A DNA stretch of 64,000 nucleotides, from contig JAYKKM010000044.1 in NCBI GenBank assembly GCA_035772405.1, forward strand, positions 1,332,001 to 1,396,000, in the 5' to 3' direction. This DNA is from Chrysogorgia sp. JL179-B06 (Eukaryota > Cnidaria > Anthozoa > Scleralcyonacea > Chrysogorgiidae). The position numbers were made by a program, and so were the translations under genes. Under the pieces are notes generated by a model. That model searched no databases, had not been told where the DNA came from, and saw only the letters and a list, made by a program, of their open reading frames with translations. The stretch's first letter is position 1. The number at the start of each line of letters is the position of its first letter. Shown in pieces: positions 11,676 through 23,930 of this stretch.

Positions 11676-12651
11676 TAGGTGTAACGACCCTATTGGAGCG
11701 ACGAACGCGGGGCGACCTCGTCGAAATGTTTAAAGTACTTGAATCGACTAAAATAGCATAATCATTAAAGTTAAAGTTATAGTAAAAGATGACGAGCGTT
11801 TTCGAAACGGGTTGGTCCGCGATCTCAAATTCAGGTAATGAATCGCAGTTGGAAAAGTTTACCGAGACCTGTCAACCCGAAAACCATTGCAAAGATCCTC
11901 TCCAAGATGAGAGAAACATGCAGATGAGAGATCAATCATGAAGACGGAATGGACAGCTTCCGAAGGACAGAGAAATACTATCTAGAGAGTCTATTCTTCT
12001 GATGTCCTCTGGAAGACTGTTCCATAATTTGGGAGCCGCTGACTGGAACGCCCTATCTCCAAGGGTAATTTTACATCTCACACTTGCTGGTACTAAAAGT
12101 ACAGCATTGCGTCGTCGAAGATTGTATCGTGAGGTTTTAACAACAGATAATAAGTCAACTAGATACTGTGGTGCTAAGCCATGTATATGTTATGTGTTAC
12201 AAGTAAAATCTTAAAATTAATGCGATATTTGATTGGTATTGATATTGGTATTGATATTCTACATTCTATTTATTTGATCCTACGATCTACAGACAACCTC
12301 GTATCCACTGCTCCTGTGTCAGTCCCGAGGCAGCATTTCACTTCTGATTTCATAAGAACTCCTAGTACTAATATCATAATTTATTCCAAACTCCAAAACG
12401 GTAATTTATTCAAAAAGGGTAAAGTTTTCATAACCAAGAACCAAAGCCGGGCATGCTACGATGCATACGCCCCAGGATATCGATGACGCACGAGAGTTTG
12501 ACACTCGAATGCAACGCAACCGTAACCTGATAACATCCGAAGTTATTGTCACGCAATAAGCGCAGACGACGCAGACGACGCAGCGCACAGTGCTCAACGC
12601 TGACGAAATACACATTTGTCGTGGGAAAGCGAAAAGAAACAAAAAATAATA

Positions 12652-12814
12652 ATGTCGGTACAGTACACGAAGAGGCAGTCAGCCTCAGCCATGGCGTGGG
12701 AGACAAGATCTATCGAACAGATGCGGTGGAACCACCTGGAATTTGGCGCCGCCATCCAGAAAGTCGTCGAGCAAACGCTCTCGCAAGAACGTCCTTCGGC
12801 TAGCGCTAGACAAC
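12652..12814 (+). CDS. Candidate first coding exon, unidentified
   Basis: A plus-strand open frame starting at the ATG near 12652 reads MSVQYTKRQSAS, then MRWNHLEFGAAIQKVVEQ, and meets a strong donor, CAACAA then GTAAGTACT, after 12814. Base composition is more GC-rich than the surrounding intron. I do not recognise the protein. It lies inside the SUOX intron on the opposite strand, and no second exon was found. It could be the start of a nested gene, a repeat-derived frame or chance. Confidence 0.25.
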
Positions 12815-14267
12815 AAGTAAGTACTGCTACATCTCGTTTCCGGGCGTTCGAGCACGCAGGTAGTGCCTTCAATGTTCTTCCGTCGAGTAGAATGGAAAGT
12901 TCGTATGTTACGCCGAAGATATTCGGCGTAGAATTTCCGTCGATTACGAGCGTAAAACTAATCAAGTTTTTGGTGAAAATGACTTGGCGTGGCCTTATAG
13001 ACTTTAGCGAATCAGTGTGGCGTACTAACGTACTTAGTAGTTAGTGGCGTACTTTAGTGGCGTACTAACGTACTTAAGTAGTTAGTATCATGATATCATA
13101 TCATCGCGATTTGATAGAAATACTGAGCAGTGAGGACAATGAGGGAGTCAGAGGGACTAAATAAATATCCTAGTTTCTATTGCCGGAAATGCGTAATCAA
13201 CGTTGACTATGCACGCGGGCACTTATGCAGCCTGGGGGTCGGGTAAGCGTTGGGTTTGGGGTCGAGCAAGCGGGCAGCAGGGCGGGCAAGGCGGAAACCC
13301 CAACGCACCCCAACCCTAGAAAACCGCCGGCTACGCAGGCTAGCACTTATGCAAGAGACAGGTCAACTCGCTCAACTGTCAACTGACTCGTCTCAAGTCA
13401 ACTTCTCACATTCATAGACTTTCACCATTCTCTGCGAGACTCTCCCTCGTTGAAGCTCAAACACGTTAGGTCTGACTCTGATTCAATCGGACAATATTCA
13501 ATAAGAATCAAAGATGGAAGAGTGGAAACTTGCGTTTCAAAGGACGTCGAAAAGGTGGCAATCTGTTTATATGCCAGCACTGAGCAAACTCATAAATAAC
13601 AAATTAAATACAATTTCATTTCAACTAAATAGCTTTATAGCGGCAAGCAGTGCATCTATATTTGGTTTTGGGTTTTCACTCCCAGACCCCCCTGACTGGC
13701 GCAAAAAAATTTGGGAAAATTGTAGAACCCCCCTGACTGCCGTAAAAAATTGTTTTGGATTATTGTTGGCGTAAATCTTCGGCGGACGAAATACGAACTT
13801 TCCAGTGTCTCGCGAACGTCCACGGTCGAAGCACACCACCCGACGAAGGAGTTATGGCCGAGCAGAGACAAGCTACGTACAAGCATTTGTACGCTCCTGA
13901 GTTCGTTCCTGAGTTCGTTCCTGTGACCGAAGGCAATACTGGCAACCTCGCGCAACCAAGTGTCAAAAACCCGGTCCTGGGGATTAATACCAGGGTACAA
14001 ATAGCGGGTGTTAGGGGTGTATGTGCCCATTCTCATTAGGCCCTGCAGGTTACACACCTAATTGGAAATTCCAGTGGTCAACAACAAGGTACGATCAATA
14101 TTTATTCTTTTACTGCCAGAACGTTTATGCATGACGAAGAATGGTTTTAAAATGTATATATTCCAACACTCGAGGTTTTCCTTCACCATAAATCCTTTAA
14201 ACTGGTATAGAAGTGTGTAATGCGGTATTTAGTGTGTACTCCTAGGAAAAACGACACCATTGTTATA

Positions 14268-14945
14268 CCGGGTGTCCCAAAAAAAAGTACTCCGGTTTGA
14301 TTCATAATAACTTCTAAACGAGTGAAGCTATTAAACTTAAATAACTTTCATTAGATAGAGGGAAGACTAACTTAGATTTTGATATATTACAGTTGTATTT
14401 TATTTAAAAATTCACGGAGATATTAATGTTCAAAATCGGTAGCATATTTCTGGATGTGTCTAAAATATGCAAAAAACGCCGTATCAAATACTTAATGTTG
14501 GATGTCTCTGGGGAGTTGCATGTTATGTCTTATGGAGTTATGGTCACGGGCTAGGCAGTGCATTCGTGCTAGAGGACACGCGATTCCGAACGAATAAATC
14601 TTGCTTGTATTTTGTAAATAATAATACTTCGTTTCATAATAAACAATTTGTCAAGTGTCATTTATTTACTGCTAATAGTGCGTGTTTCAGTTGAATAAAG
14701 CTTGATTAATATTTTTTAATATTAATATTTAATACGTTTTTTGCATATTTTAGACACATCCAGAAATATGCTACCGATTTTGAATATTGATATCTCCGTG
14801 AATTTTTAAGTAAAATACAACTGTAATATATCAAAATCTAAGTTAGTCTTCCCTCTATCTAATTAAAGTTATTTCAGTTTAATAGCTTCACTCGTTTAGA
14901 AGTTATTATGAATCAAACCGGAGTACTTTTTTTTGGGATACCCGC
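14268..14945. mobile_element. Mariner-type MITE with about 210-bp inverted arms
   Basis: Left end CCGGGTGTCCC and right end GGGATACCCGC are flanked by TA on both sides (14266-14267, 14946-14947), as for Tc1/mariner insertions. Arms run about 14268-14478 and 14735-14945, including AAAAAAGTACTCCGGTTTG and its complement. The centre (about 255 bp) has no transposase. It sits directly downstream of the SUOX exon 1 donor, only about 30 bp into the intron. Confidence 0.85.
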
Positions 14946-14975
14946 TATAATAAATATTATTAAAATTACACAAAC

Positions 14976-16377
14976 CTCCGTCAGTAGAAACATCGACACG
15001 GACAATACCTCGCCCACCGCCACTCCATGCGTACCCCTTCACAGTAAACTCGTCCGTCCCTTCTTCCAACACCGCACCGTTGCTAGGCTCGCAGATCGCC
15101 GACTGCACAGGAAGGTCTTGGATGGATGGTGCCGCCTTAAAATCCACCGTATCCCAGTCGACACACGGCGAGAAACCTTTGTAGTCGTTGCGTTGCCAAT
15201 GGCAATGGCTTTCCTCGTCGCTCACGATGATCTTCGACAGCCACTTCACTTGTCGCGCTCCCACAACCCCGGGCACAATGACCCTTGCGGGATATCCATG
15301 GTCTTTAGGGATATCCTCTCCGTTCATCGCCAAGGCGACCAGAACATCGCCGTCGGGGTCTATGGCTTTCTTCAAGGAAATCGACGCGCCGTACGGAAGC
15401 TTGGACGCGTCGCAATCCAGGCCTTCGAACTGCACGTGTTTCATGTCAGCGGTTTCGCTAGCATCGTAGCCGGCACGGAGCAGCAGGTCGCGAAGTTTCA
15501 CGCCGGTCCAACTGGCGTTTCCGATCGCGCCCTCGGACCACCTCAGACCTTTGACCTTCTTGATGACGTTCATCTCGTCTCGTCTGTTGCCCGCGCACTG
15601 GACCGTTGCGATGACGGTGTGTTGTTCGAACTTCCTCCTCAGATCTTCCAACGAAAGCTTCAGGTGTTTATCACCGACGTTCACCTCGAGAACGTACGAC
15701 TTCGGATCAACGTCGGGCACCGGCAGGTGATTCCGAACGTAAAACAATGAGTTCGGTGTGATCATGCCGTCGCCAAGCAACTCCAATGGCGTCTCCGCGT
15801 TAAACGGCTTCTTCGACCGAACCCTGAGCGACGGATGGCGATCGGGATCATTCGCGTACGGGTCCTGGGGATCCGACGCGGACCTTTTGTCTTCGGCTTT
15901 TAGATCCCCTATGCGGTACTTCTCGAGCATCTGCAGGACTTCCGTGGTCTGGTGGTTGGCGTACATGGCCCAGAACGGTTCCAGTGGGCCGCCAGACGCC
16001 AACAGGATCTTAGTTCCGCCCGGGTGTTCCGCTACGAACTCCGTGATGTCGTACACGTGACCTTGGTAGGTCACCCAGATGCCCGCCTCGGGGGAATTGT
16101 GCCGGGAGACATCCTCTTTTGAGTAAGAACTAGTCGTGGGGGCTGATGAGGGTTGTACCCTCAAACGGGATTTCGCGTTGAGAGAGTTTCTAGTGTAGAC
16201 AAAAGCTATGCCTACTCCGACAGAACCGACAAGCACGCTGCCCCAGAAGAACTGGTTTCCGCGTTTCCCTTCGACCTTGCTGTGAAGTTTTCGTGCGCAT
16301 TGTGCATCGAGTTTGCCGAAAGCTTTGTGGATCAGAGACGAAGAAACAGCTCGGCCACTTCTTCTTAAACAGAGCAT
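14976..16377 (-). CDS. SUOX: Sulfite oxidase, exon 1 of 2
   Basis: Oxidises sulfite to sulfate in the mitochondrial intermembrane space, passing electrons to cytochrome c; last step of sulfur amino-acid breakdown. With the exon at 10296-10537 the protein is 547 residues, near human SUOX. Start chosen at 16377 (MLCLRRSGRA), giving a basic targeting sequence and a hydrophobic sorting segment (about 41-62). Cytochrome b5 domain about 85-160 with heme histidines H118 (in HPGG) and H142 (in YANHQ). Molybdenum domain follows, with cofactor-ligating C261 in VQCAGNRRDEM. The donor is GGAG then GTTTGTG after 14976, phase 1. The frame stays open 50 codons upstream of the chosen start (to 16527) through a repeat-like GC-rich stretch, and into the intron downstream; neither is likely coding. 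Confidence 0.95.
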
Positions 16378-17466
16378 CGTTGAACTGCAAAGGAAAGAGT
16401 GTGATAAGCAAAGGCGGCGGAGGCGGGGGGCAGCCGCCCCCACGAAACCTAAAGTGTGGGGGCATTGCTCCCGACGATTGAGCCCAGCCTTATACTCATA
16501 ATTTATGAGTATACTCGCGAGAGACACGCATGTCTTAATGGCATGACTATATAGGATGGCAAATTAGGCCCAAAAACTAATGTTCAAGACTTCAGGGTGA
16601 ATTAAGAGTACATTTGTGAAGGAAGATTAATATACATTATAGGAAGAATTTTATTAAAAACGATTATAACATCCATAATAATCAATAAGAAAAGCTGTGG
16701 CACATATGAAAGCTTGTGTAATTATAACTATGAGTCTACATAGATTGTAAAATTTTGTTGTTTTTTCTCCTTATATTTCCCTGAAAACTGGTCCCAAAAC
16801 GCAGGAAATGCTGTTTCTGAACGCTAATTCAAAAATTTCCCGGGGGTGCGCATGCCGCCGGACCCCCTAGATGTTTCGGGCCTTACGGCGCTTCCGCCGC
16901 CCCCCCCCCCTATATTTAGACTGTGCCGCCGCCCTTGGTGATAAGCGTAAACGCTGTAATAGGTTCTCCTTCATTTGATATCTACAATGAAAAATAGGTA
17001 CGCAAAGCTATAAGAACGGGTGCTGAACTAGAAGATAGTTTCGCGCTAAGTTGTCACGATATACTGCGGAATGGGGGGAAACATTTTAAACATATTTGCA
17101 GATTATAAGTTTATTCAAATCATATAGGTTGTAGGCTAGCAATGTCTGAAATCGTATTTCTTTCACTGTTATATCTACGAAAGTTTAGTGAAGGTGTAGA
17201 TCATGTTCGAGTTAATTGAGACGATATTAAGCATTATCTTAATTGTGATACAATATTAAAATTCGGTTCTGTAATAATTAACAACTGAAGTTTTAGCATT
17301 AATCATTACATTTCATTGATCTATTTTGACAGAACAGCAATAAACCCAAATCACCCAATTACCCAAATGCCTTCTAGTAAGAAACCTAATCGAAATCAGA
17401 CTTCAAAGAAGTTGATGCAAGTTGCAACACTACAGTCAACAGATCTGGAAGTGGGAGTTTTTTGTC
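16378..17466. other. SUOX upstream region, no gene seen
   Basis: Begins with a GGCGGCGGAGGCGGGG stretch (16413-16428) facing a CCGCCCCC run, possibly a promoter-proximal repeat. A related GC-rich piece (GCCGCC plus a 12-C run) is at 16850-16930. The rest is AT-rich without exons. Confidence 0.4.
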
Positions 17467-17474
17467 CACCACGG

Positions 17475-18612
17475 CAGTGGCGTAGCTAGGGGGGCGGCAG
17501 GAGGGGCGAGCGCCCCCGCACTGGACCTCTGAGAGTTGTTTGTCGGAAAATGTGATGCCTGTCGGAAAATCGTATCGTTGAAGAAGGCGAATTGATCCAG
17601 AACGACTTACACATTCGTGTTATTGTATTTTACAAATAATAACTTTTTTACTTTCGGTTTTCTCAATAAAATTATTTCTCAATAATGTTTGTTGCGAAAA
17701 GTCAAGGGAAACGAAAAGTGTCAACTGATACTTGATACTTATAAACTGGTGACAAAGTGCCGGGTTACGACGTCAGGTTACATGCGATTGCAAAATGCGA
17801 AATGCGAACACGCCGAACAGATCATTTTGACTGTTTCAATCAGTGGGCAGTGCAATAACTCAACACAGACTCGAATTGACGAATTCTGTTCTCATCTTAA
17901 ATTTTCTCATCGATATAAACAAGTGACTCGCGACTGGTTGGTTTATCAGGGGCCGCTGAACACGGGGGCTAGGGTGGGCTATAGCCCCCCCCCCCCACTT
18001 TTTTCGTAAACTGAAAAAAGTCGTAAATTGTAATATAGCAAAATAAAAACTTCTGCATAGAAACTGATGAAACACCATTAAATTAATCCAAAAATTGAAA
18101 GATGTTTGAAGCTATATTAGCAAAATGGAGGCCCTAATTTCAAAATTTTCCAGGGGAGCATGCCCCCAGCCGGCGCAGCACAATGACCGAAAATCGCCTC
18201 TCTAATCTGGCATGTATTTCTATCAATCACGAACTTAATTGTTCTCATATTTCGATTCGAGAACTTCAACAACCATTTTTAAATGAAAAAACAAGAATTG
18301 ACAATGACGTTTTAATTTAAAAAATGAAGAAGTGGCGTATACTATTCTATTTACTATTCAAATATTTGTGTGCACAATTTGTAAATATTTTACTCGATTC
18401 ATATAATATTAAGAAAAACAGACTACCATTATTTATTTATTTGCACTGAGTGATGTACTAAAAGTTTAAAATTCAGCCTTTTCATTTGCTATGCAGGCCA
18501 CTTTCTATCCGTCGACACTTGATTATAAGCCAGCCATGCCCAATTGACCACGCCCTTTTGTCGGAAATTTTCAACGCTCACCCCCCAGAGGAAATTCCTA
18601 GCTACGCCACTG
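17475..18612. mobile_element. Non-autonomous hAT-type element, 1.14 kb
   Basis: Ends are CAGTGGCGTAGCTAGG and CCTAGCTACGCCACTG, an inverted pair, flanked by a perfect 8-bp target duplication CACCACGG (17467-17474, 18613-18620), typical of hAT transposons. No transposase frame survives. Inside, 18005-18090 matches 33013-33130 in inverted orientation (around CTATGCAGAAGTTTTTATTT), so a second family is nested or shared. Confidence 0.88.
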
Positions 18613-18865
18613 CACCACGGTTTGGAGTTTGTAGTTGTTGAAGTCTGCTTGATCAAATAGGACAAAGATGAGGATTTTTACCAAGATATCCGTGCTGGGG
18701 ATATGTTTTGACCAGGGGCCCAAAATTTCTCTTGGTGGTCTTGTTGGTGTATATATTTGTTGTGTACGATTGTTGTACTGGCATATGCAAATATTGTTTG
18801 CATACAACATAAACACGCATGTGTAATTTGATCACATATACCAAGATGACAATCGTATATTTATC

Positions 18866-18925
18866 ACTTATTTACTGAGACCGAGGGAAACAACACACTG
18901 CTTTCCCGAGGTCTCAGTAAATAAG
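18866..18925. repeat. Short hairpin
   Basis: CACTTATTTACTGAGACC and its reverse complement face each other across a small centre containing GGGAAA and TTTCCC. Confidence 0.7.
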
Positions 18926-20055
18926 TGTTTTGTTATATAGTATATTAGTGTCAAAGTATTTTACAAAACAGCAAAACTATAAAATGAACTTTGGAACTTC
19001 ACGGTTGACGCGCATGCGCACTGCACCCATTCTATTGTGGACCGGTCAATAAATGTTCTGTTATGGACCGGTTGCCTCGTTGCCAGGGCAATGCAGTAAA
19101 CACGACGTTTTGCGGACCGGCACGTGATACGCTTTTGTCCAATCGGAAAACAGAAAAATTGAACTTTGACACCAACTATATAACAAGACAAATTGTATCA
19201 TGTAGAATGGCCTTTATAGGTAGATGGATAGTTTACAGAGAAACTTCAAAGTTCAGACAAAGATACTTCTGTTTTTATTATTGATTATAAATCAGTTTCG
19301 TTTATGTTTGCAAGTACGGCATCACTGTTTGGTGAAGTTTGAATTTGAGCAATGTGCTGTAGGAACAGGTCATGTCAGAAATCGTCTCTGAAAATCTTGT
19401 TGTCATAAGTTAGGGTTATATTTAGATAAGACGCAAAAATAAGTTAAGACGCAAAAAAGTTACCACGCAAAAATTGCTGGTAGCCACGTAAATCTGTGCC
19501 ACGAAATATATTCTAAAATTACCGTTTTCTTGTTCTGATAGCTATAGTTCTAGATTGCAATCCCTGTCACTACTTCCAATTACTTACTGGCAAAGTCAAG
19601 TAAAGTAAAGTAACATTTAATGTGTAAGAAACTTTCTTTTACTATTTTAATATTCCACTGGTCCACACGCTTTTATAACAAAGACTAGTATATTGAAGTT
19701 AACATATTAAATTTTAGTATTTTTTCATTCGAACTGTCAGTTTGGACACAAAGTTATTTTTATATATCAAGTTACTATACATTTAGTGCCAATCAGAATC
19801 AACATCCACTATGTATTTCACCACAGTATACTCTTTACTAAATAACAACACATACATAATTGCTAGTCCTTAAAGGGGGGTCGAATGCTATTTTTTCTTT
19901 GAGACAAAGTTTTTGAGACAGATATGTTTCATATACCTTGCCATTGATTTTTATATAAATTTTGACACCCGAAGACACTTCTTGACAATCGAACAGATAT
20001 CAGAAAAAATAGCATTTTTCTATTTAAATCTTGTCTGCATGTCAGGCGTTCTGCA

Positions 20056-20300
20056 TTGGGGGGGGGGGGGGGGGCTAGCATGCATGTGGATGCCTGATTT
20101 TTCTTCGTCCTCATTTCTAGCCCAACTTGCTTCTAAAAGTTTCCCACTTTAAATGAGCGCTGCACAATACCTTCCATAGACGGGTTTTCTGGGGGTGCGG
20201 GGGGGGGGGGGGTGCTACCCCTCCAAATATTTGTTTTCACCCCCCAAACGAAACGTTCACCCCTCTAAAAAAATTTTAACACAGTAATTTAATAGAACCC
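20056..20300. repeat. Poly-G tracts and low-complexity repeat
   Basis: G runs of 15 or more occur near 20057-20074 and 20197-20212, with C-rich patches around 20225-20265 and 20545-20585. No gene from 18621 to 21100 is supported; the open frames there are short and lack domain signatures. Confidence 0.6.
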
Positions 20301-21127
20301 TATTTCGGGTTTACAGGGTCATTTAACTCTCTCAAAGGACCTGCCAAATTCATTGACTTGACAACTTCAAAAACCTTAATTGTTTGCTTCGAATGCCTTC
20401 TGATGCGCTCGAAACTTTGATTTTCCAAACTCAAAATTTTCTGGGGGTGCTTTTCTTTCTAGCCTCCCACCAGCGGCTCCACCCCTGGACCTCACTGGGG
20501 GCTGAGGCCTGAAGCACAACGTTTGGTGACGTCTTGTGTGACCTCACCAGCTCACCCCCCTAAAATTTCTGGCACCCCCCTAGTAATAAATATGAAAATC
20601 CGTTTCTGATACCTTCATTGCCTGATTACAGAAATCCATGCATTAAAAATTATCCTTTGTAACATAACACAAGTGAACGGGTTTTCTAATTCCAACTGTC
20701 TAACATGCCACCAATGCATACCCATGTCCGCAGGCAATATGCACGCCATGTCCCTAAAAGTAGCCCGAGTTAACGCCGATGTTCAGCTTATACACTGTGT
20801 GGATAATCACCCAGAAAAAATATGGTAAATGCATCTTACCAAAACTGCTAACTCACAGCACAAGCTAAACAGATGATTGACATTGCAAAAGTGTGAAATT
20901 AGCATAGCGTATAGACCTCCCGCAGCTAGCAGTATTTCGACGTGGCCTATTTATTGCACGTAATGCACGCCATACTCATTAGAATTAAATAATAAACCAA
21001 AATAAATTATCGAAAGAAACATCACATCAAATAAATAATTCACTGTTTTCCTCATAGAGAATGTTTATAAATAATAATGTTTGTAAATAATAATCGAAAT
21101 TGCTGCGGCCGAAGTGACGGTCGAGTC

Positions 21128-21199
21128 GACATTTATACGCACAGCCATGATGATGAACGAGTCGAGTCGTTCATCATCATGGCTGTGCGTATAAATGTC
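21128..21199. repeat. Perfect 33-bp palindrome
   Basis: Arms 21128-21160 and 21167-21199 are exact reverse complements around GTCGAG; the arm contains ACGCACAGCCATGATGATG. Confidence 0.9.
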
Positions 21200-21654
21200 T
21201 AATGATATAAAGTCAAGGAAAGAAGACTTGTTTTTAATGCAAAGAGTAAGGAAAAGATGGTCGACCGCCCAAATTGTATATCTGACCCACCAAATCACAC
21301 GTCTGACGACGACTTTCAAGCGCGCAGTTGGAGTTTAATACACTACGTGACGCTACGTTACTAGTACGTGACTACTCTGGCCTGCTATATTATTATACAA
21401 TACTTTAGAGTACAACGCTAGCGACATGTTCAAACGATTACACGAAATTTCCTGCACATTAAAGAATCATCTAGGACAATTTCTTACCTTTCAGGGACGC
21501 TGCAGCGTAAATGCTTTGTTTAAGAAACACAACACGCGAAGTTTAAAAGTTTAATCGTAATACTAGCTACGTAATACCACCACCTCGTGTAGCGCGCGTG
21601 GAAGCTACCCGCGAGGAGAAATTATAAAAGCACGACAATTTAATTACGAGATTG

Positions 21655-22110
21655 GATGACATTTATAACATTTAAAAAGTGTCTATCCGCGAGTTGGGGA
21701 TTTTACGTATTTGTGATCATTGGAATCTCTTGAGAAGAGTTGTAAAATATCTTGTCGTGCGAAAATTTCATCTTCATTTTCACAGGAAATGACGTCAAAG
21801 CACACGCGAAGTCATTGCACACCGATTCAGCAGCAGTGAAAAGCAAAAGATTGGAAATTGAGCGAATTTTGTCTAAACAGGTGTGTTTAAGTTCAAAGCC
21901 AAACGTTCGTTGTATTTCACTGTTTCGTTGAATTAGCGTGCAAAGACTTCGTGTGTCCCTGCTTTGACGTCATTTCCTGTGAATAGTAAATCAAATAATA
22001 ATTTAGCAGGAAAAAAAGACGAAGTCTGAAGATGAAATTTTCGAACGACAAGATATTTTACATTTCTACTTCGTGGAACCCAAAGATTACGAATATGTAA
22101 AATCCCTAGC
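21655..22110. mobile_element. Degenerate foldback MITE
   Basis: Diverged arms carry GATGAAATTTTC, ACAAGATATTTTAC and GACGTCATTTCCTGTGA with their complements. The motifs also occur in the TTAA-ended foldback at 28355-28684, so this is an older, eroded relative. Confidence 0.6.
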
Positions 22111-22887
22111 CTAATTATGTTGAAATAACTATAATACCTGTCTCCATATGCATTCCAATAACTCTTCAGTCTCTTCTGTAGAAGATGCAACAGCTCCTCC
22201 AACAGAGCTACATCAACAGTGGGAACAGTAGTTTCCTATAACTTCCTTTTCATGCTGAGGACGAGGTTGACACCATAGAGATCATAAATAAAACTAGAGG
22301 GGGCATCCAATCTTCCTTTCAGTAAATCCCGGAAGATGATCGCCTAAACCAGGTGAGCCAACAATCAGCCATGCAGGTGTCAGCGGTATATTAAATTTCC
22401 GGTCGTTTTCAACACCGGAACTAGCCGGAACCAGTAGCTTAAAAGTGAAAATAACCCCTCGTTAAATAATACCAGATAGAAAATTATTAAAATTGTCCTT
22501 CATATTTCCATTACATACAAAACTAGTTTTATAATGTTTTAACTTTTTGTTTTCCATACTGGTATCATGAACATTTTTGTCTGATCAAATGTGAATACTG
22601 AATATTCTCAAGAAAGTCCTTTGTATCCTAATAGTTGATCTGTTTTTAATCGCGTTGACGCCGTGCATAGTCTTAGAAAGCCTGAGTTATCAACCACTGA
22701 CCATATTTTGATAAATAAGTTCCGGTTCCGGCCGAACATCCGGCCGGAACCGGAACTTGAAAAAAACCGGAGTTCCGGACGGAATTAACTGGCCGGAACC
22801 AAGTTCCGGTGTATCCCTAATGTTTAAGACATCGTTTCTTTATTTTTCGTAATTCCAAAATGCGGTTATAATACGTCAAAATACAGC

Positions 22888-22909
22888 GGGGGGGGGGGGG
22901 GGGGGGGGG
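22888..22909. repeat. G22 homopolymer
   Basis: An uninterrupted run of 22 G at the start of a TTAGGG-bearing minisatellite. Confidence 0.9.
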
Positions 22910-22910
22910 C

Positions 22911-23140
22911 GAGGTTAGGGTTAGGAAGACACTTAAGGCGTGGGGTTAGGGTTAGAAAACTCATTAGGCGGGGGGTTAGGGTTAGGAAGACACTTAATGC
23001 GGGGGTTTAGGCCGGGTTAGAATAGAAAACTCATTAGGCGGGGGGTTAGGGTTAGATCCTAAGTTGTTTTGGGATTAGCAGTTCTATGAAATACATCATA
23101 GAACTGCTAATCCCAAAACAACTTAGATCCTAACCCTATC
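22911..23140. repeat. TTAGGG-containing minisatellite ending in a hairpin
   Basis: Units of about 45 bp combine GGTTAGGGTTAG with AAAACTCATTAGGCGGGG or AAGACACTTAA variants. The array ends in a 39-bp-armed hairpin (about 23051-23089 and 23096-23134). Pieces of the same family are at 4741-4795, 24175-24235 and 33425-33480. It resembles an interstitial telomere-type repeat, but the unit is longer than the hexamer. Confidence 0.75.
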
Positions 23141-23523
23141 CTCCGACTGTGTTTTGGCGAAAAAGAAAGAAACAATGTCTTTCTTAAACATGAACAGATC
23201 AACAGAAATTTAGTATACCGCTGACACCTGGATGACTGATTGTTGGCGCACCTGGTTTATTTTTGAGATTAGTGCTTTACAACCTCGTTAGGAAGCAAAG
23301 ATTATTTTGAATTGCTGACACACAAACGAGGCCATAAAGGCTAATGTTTAGATGCACATAAAGGAATATGTAAATTGGCCGCCATTATGAAAGAGGTCTA
23401 TAGTATCCCCAATTTGTTTTTGCTGCAGCTAGGCAGCTTTTTCTGGATATGTTCTGGACAATTTTTCAACATAAATAATGCATAAGTAATGCAACATTAA
23501 AGAACATTGGCAACAAAAATTCA

Positions 23524-23930
23524 GTTTGTCTAATATGAAAGAACTCGTAAAATGATAGAGTAAGGCACCTTTTACAACGTTTTCCGTATTTTACTTCGTT
23601 TTTGAAATATTTTAGTTTGTTTGATATGTAAATGAGATGGTCTTTGCAGGGTAGAGAAAGTTTTCACTCATTAAAAAATCTCTTATATCTCAGTGATTGC
23701 TAAGTTTACAACGCTAAGTTTATCATGGGGAGTTATTATACGCACATATTCAAGTAAATTTGTGGAACAAACTTGAAGATGGAACTAATATTTTAATGAG
23801 TGAATATTCTCTACCCTGCACTTGACGTCAGAGACCAACTCATTTACATATTAAACAAACTGAAATATTTCAAAAACGAAGTAAAATACGGAAAAGTTGT
23901 AAAGAAAAGTTACACTCAGGTACATTAATG
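23524..23930. mobile_element. Foldback MITE
   Basis: Left arm holds GTATTTTACTTCGTTTTTGA and CTTTGCAGGGTAGAGAA; the right arm holds their reverse complements around 23810-23905. A preceding repeat at 23270-23410 recurs near 44100-44230 (GAAAGAGGTCTATA). Confidence 0.7.

Noticed and set aside
12002..12214. Frame starting MSSGRLFHNLGAADWNALSP
   Set aside because: Looks like a fragment of some repeat-encoded protein, but no domain is recognisable and the upstream frame has stops.
14908..15750. 280-residue plus-strand frame
   Set aside because: Antisense shadow of SUOX exon 1.
16126..16180. CTGATGAGGG with a GGG/CCC stem on the plus strand
   Set aside because: Resembles a hammerhead core, but the second core segment is TCAAAC and the stretch is SUOX coding sequence; chance.
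19207..19285. Frame MAFIGRWIVYRETSKF resembling the start of a fatty-acid-binding protein
   Set aside because: Similarity is limited to a few residues and no later exon was found.
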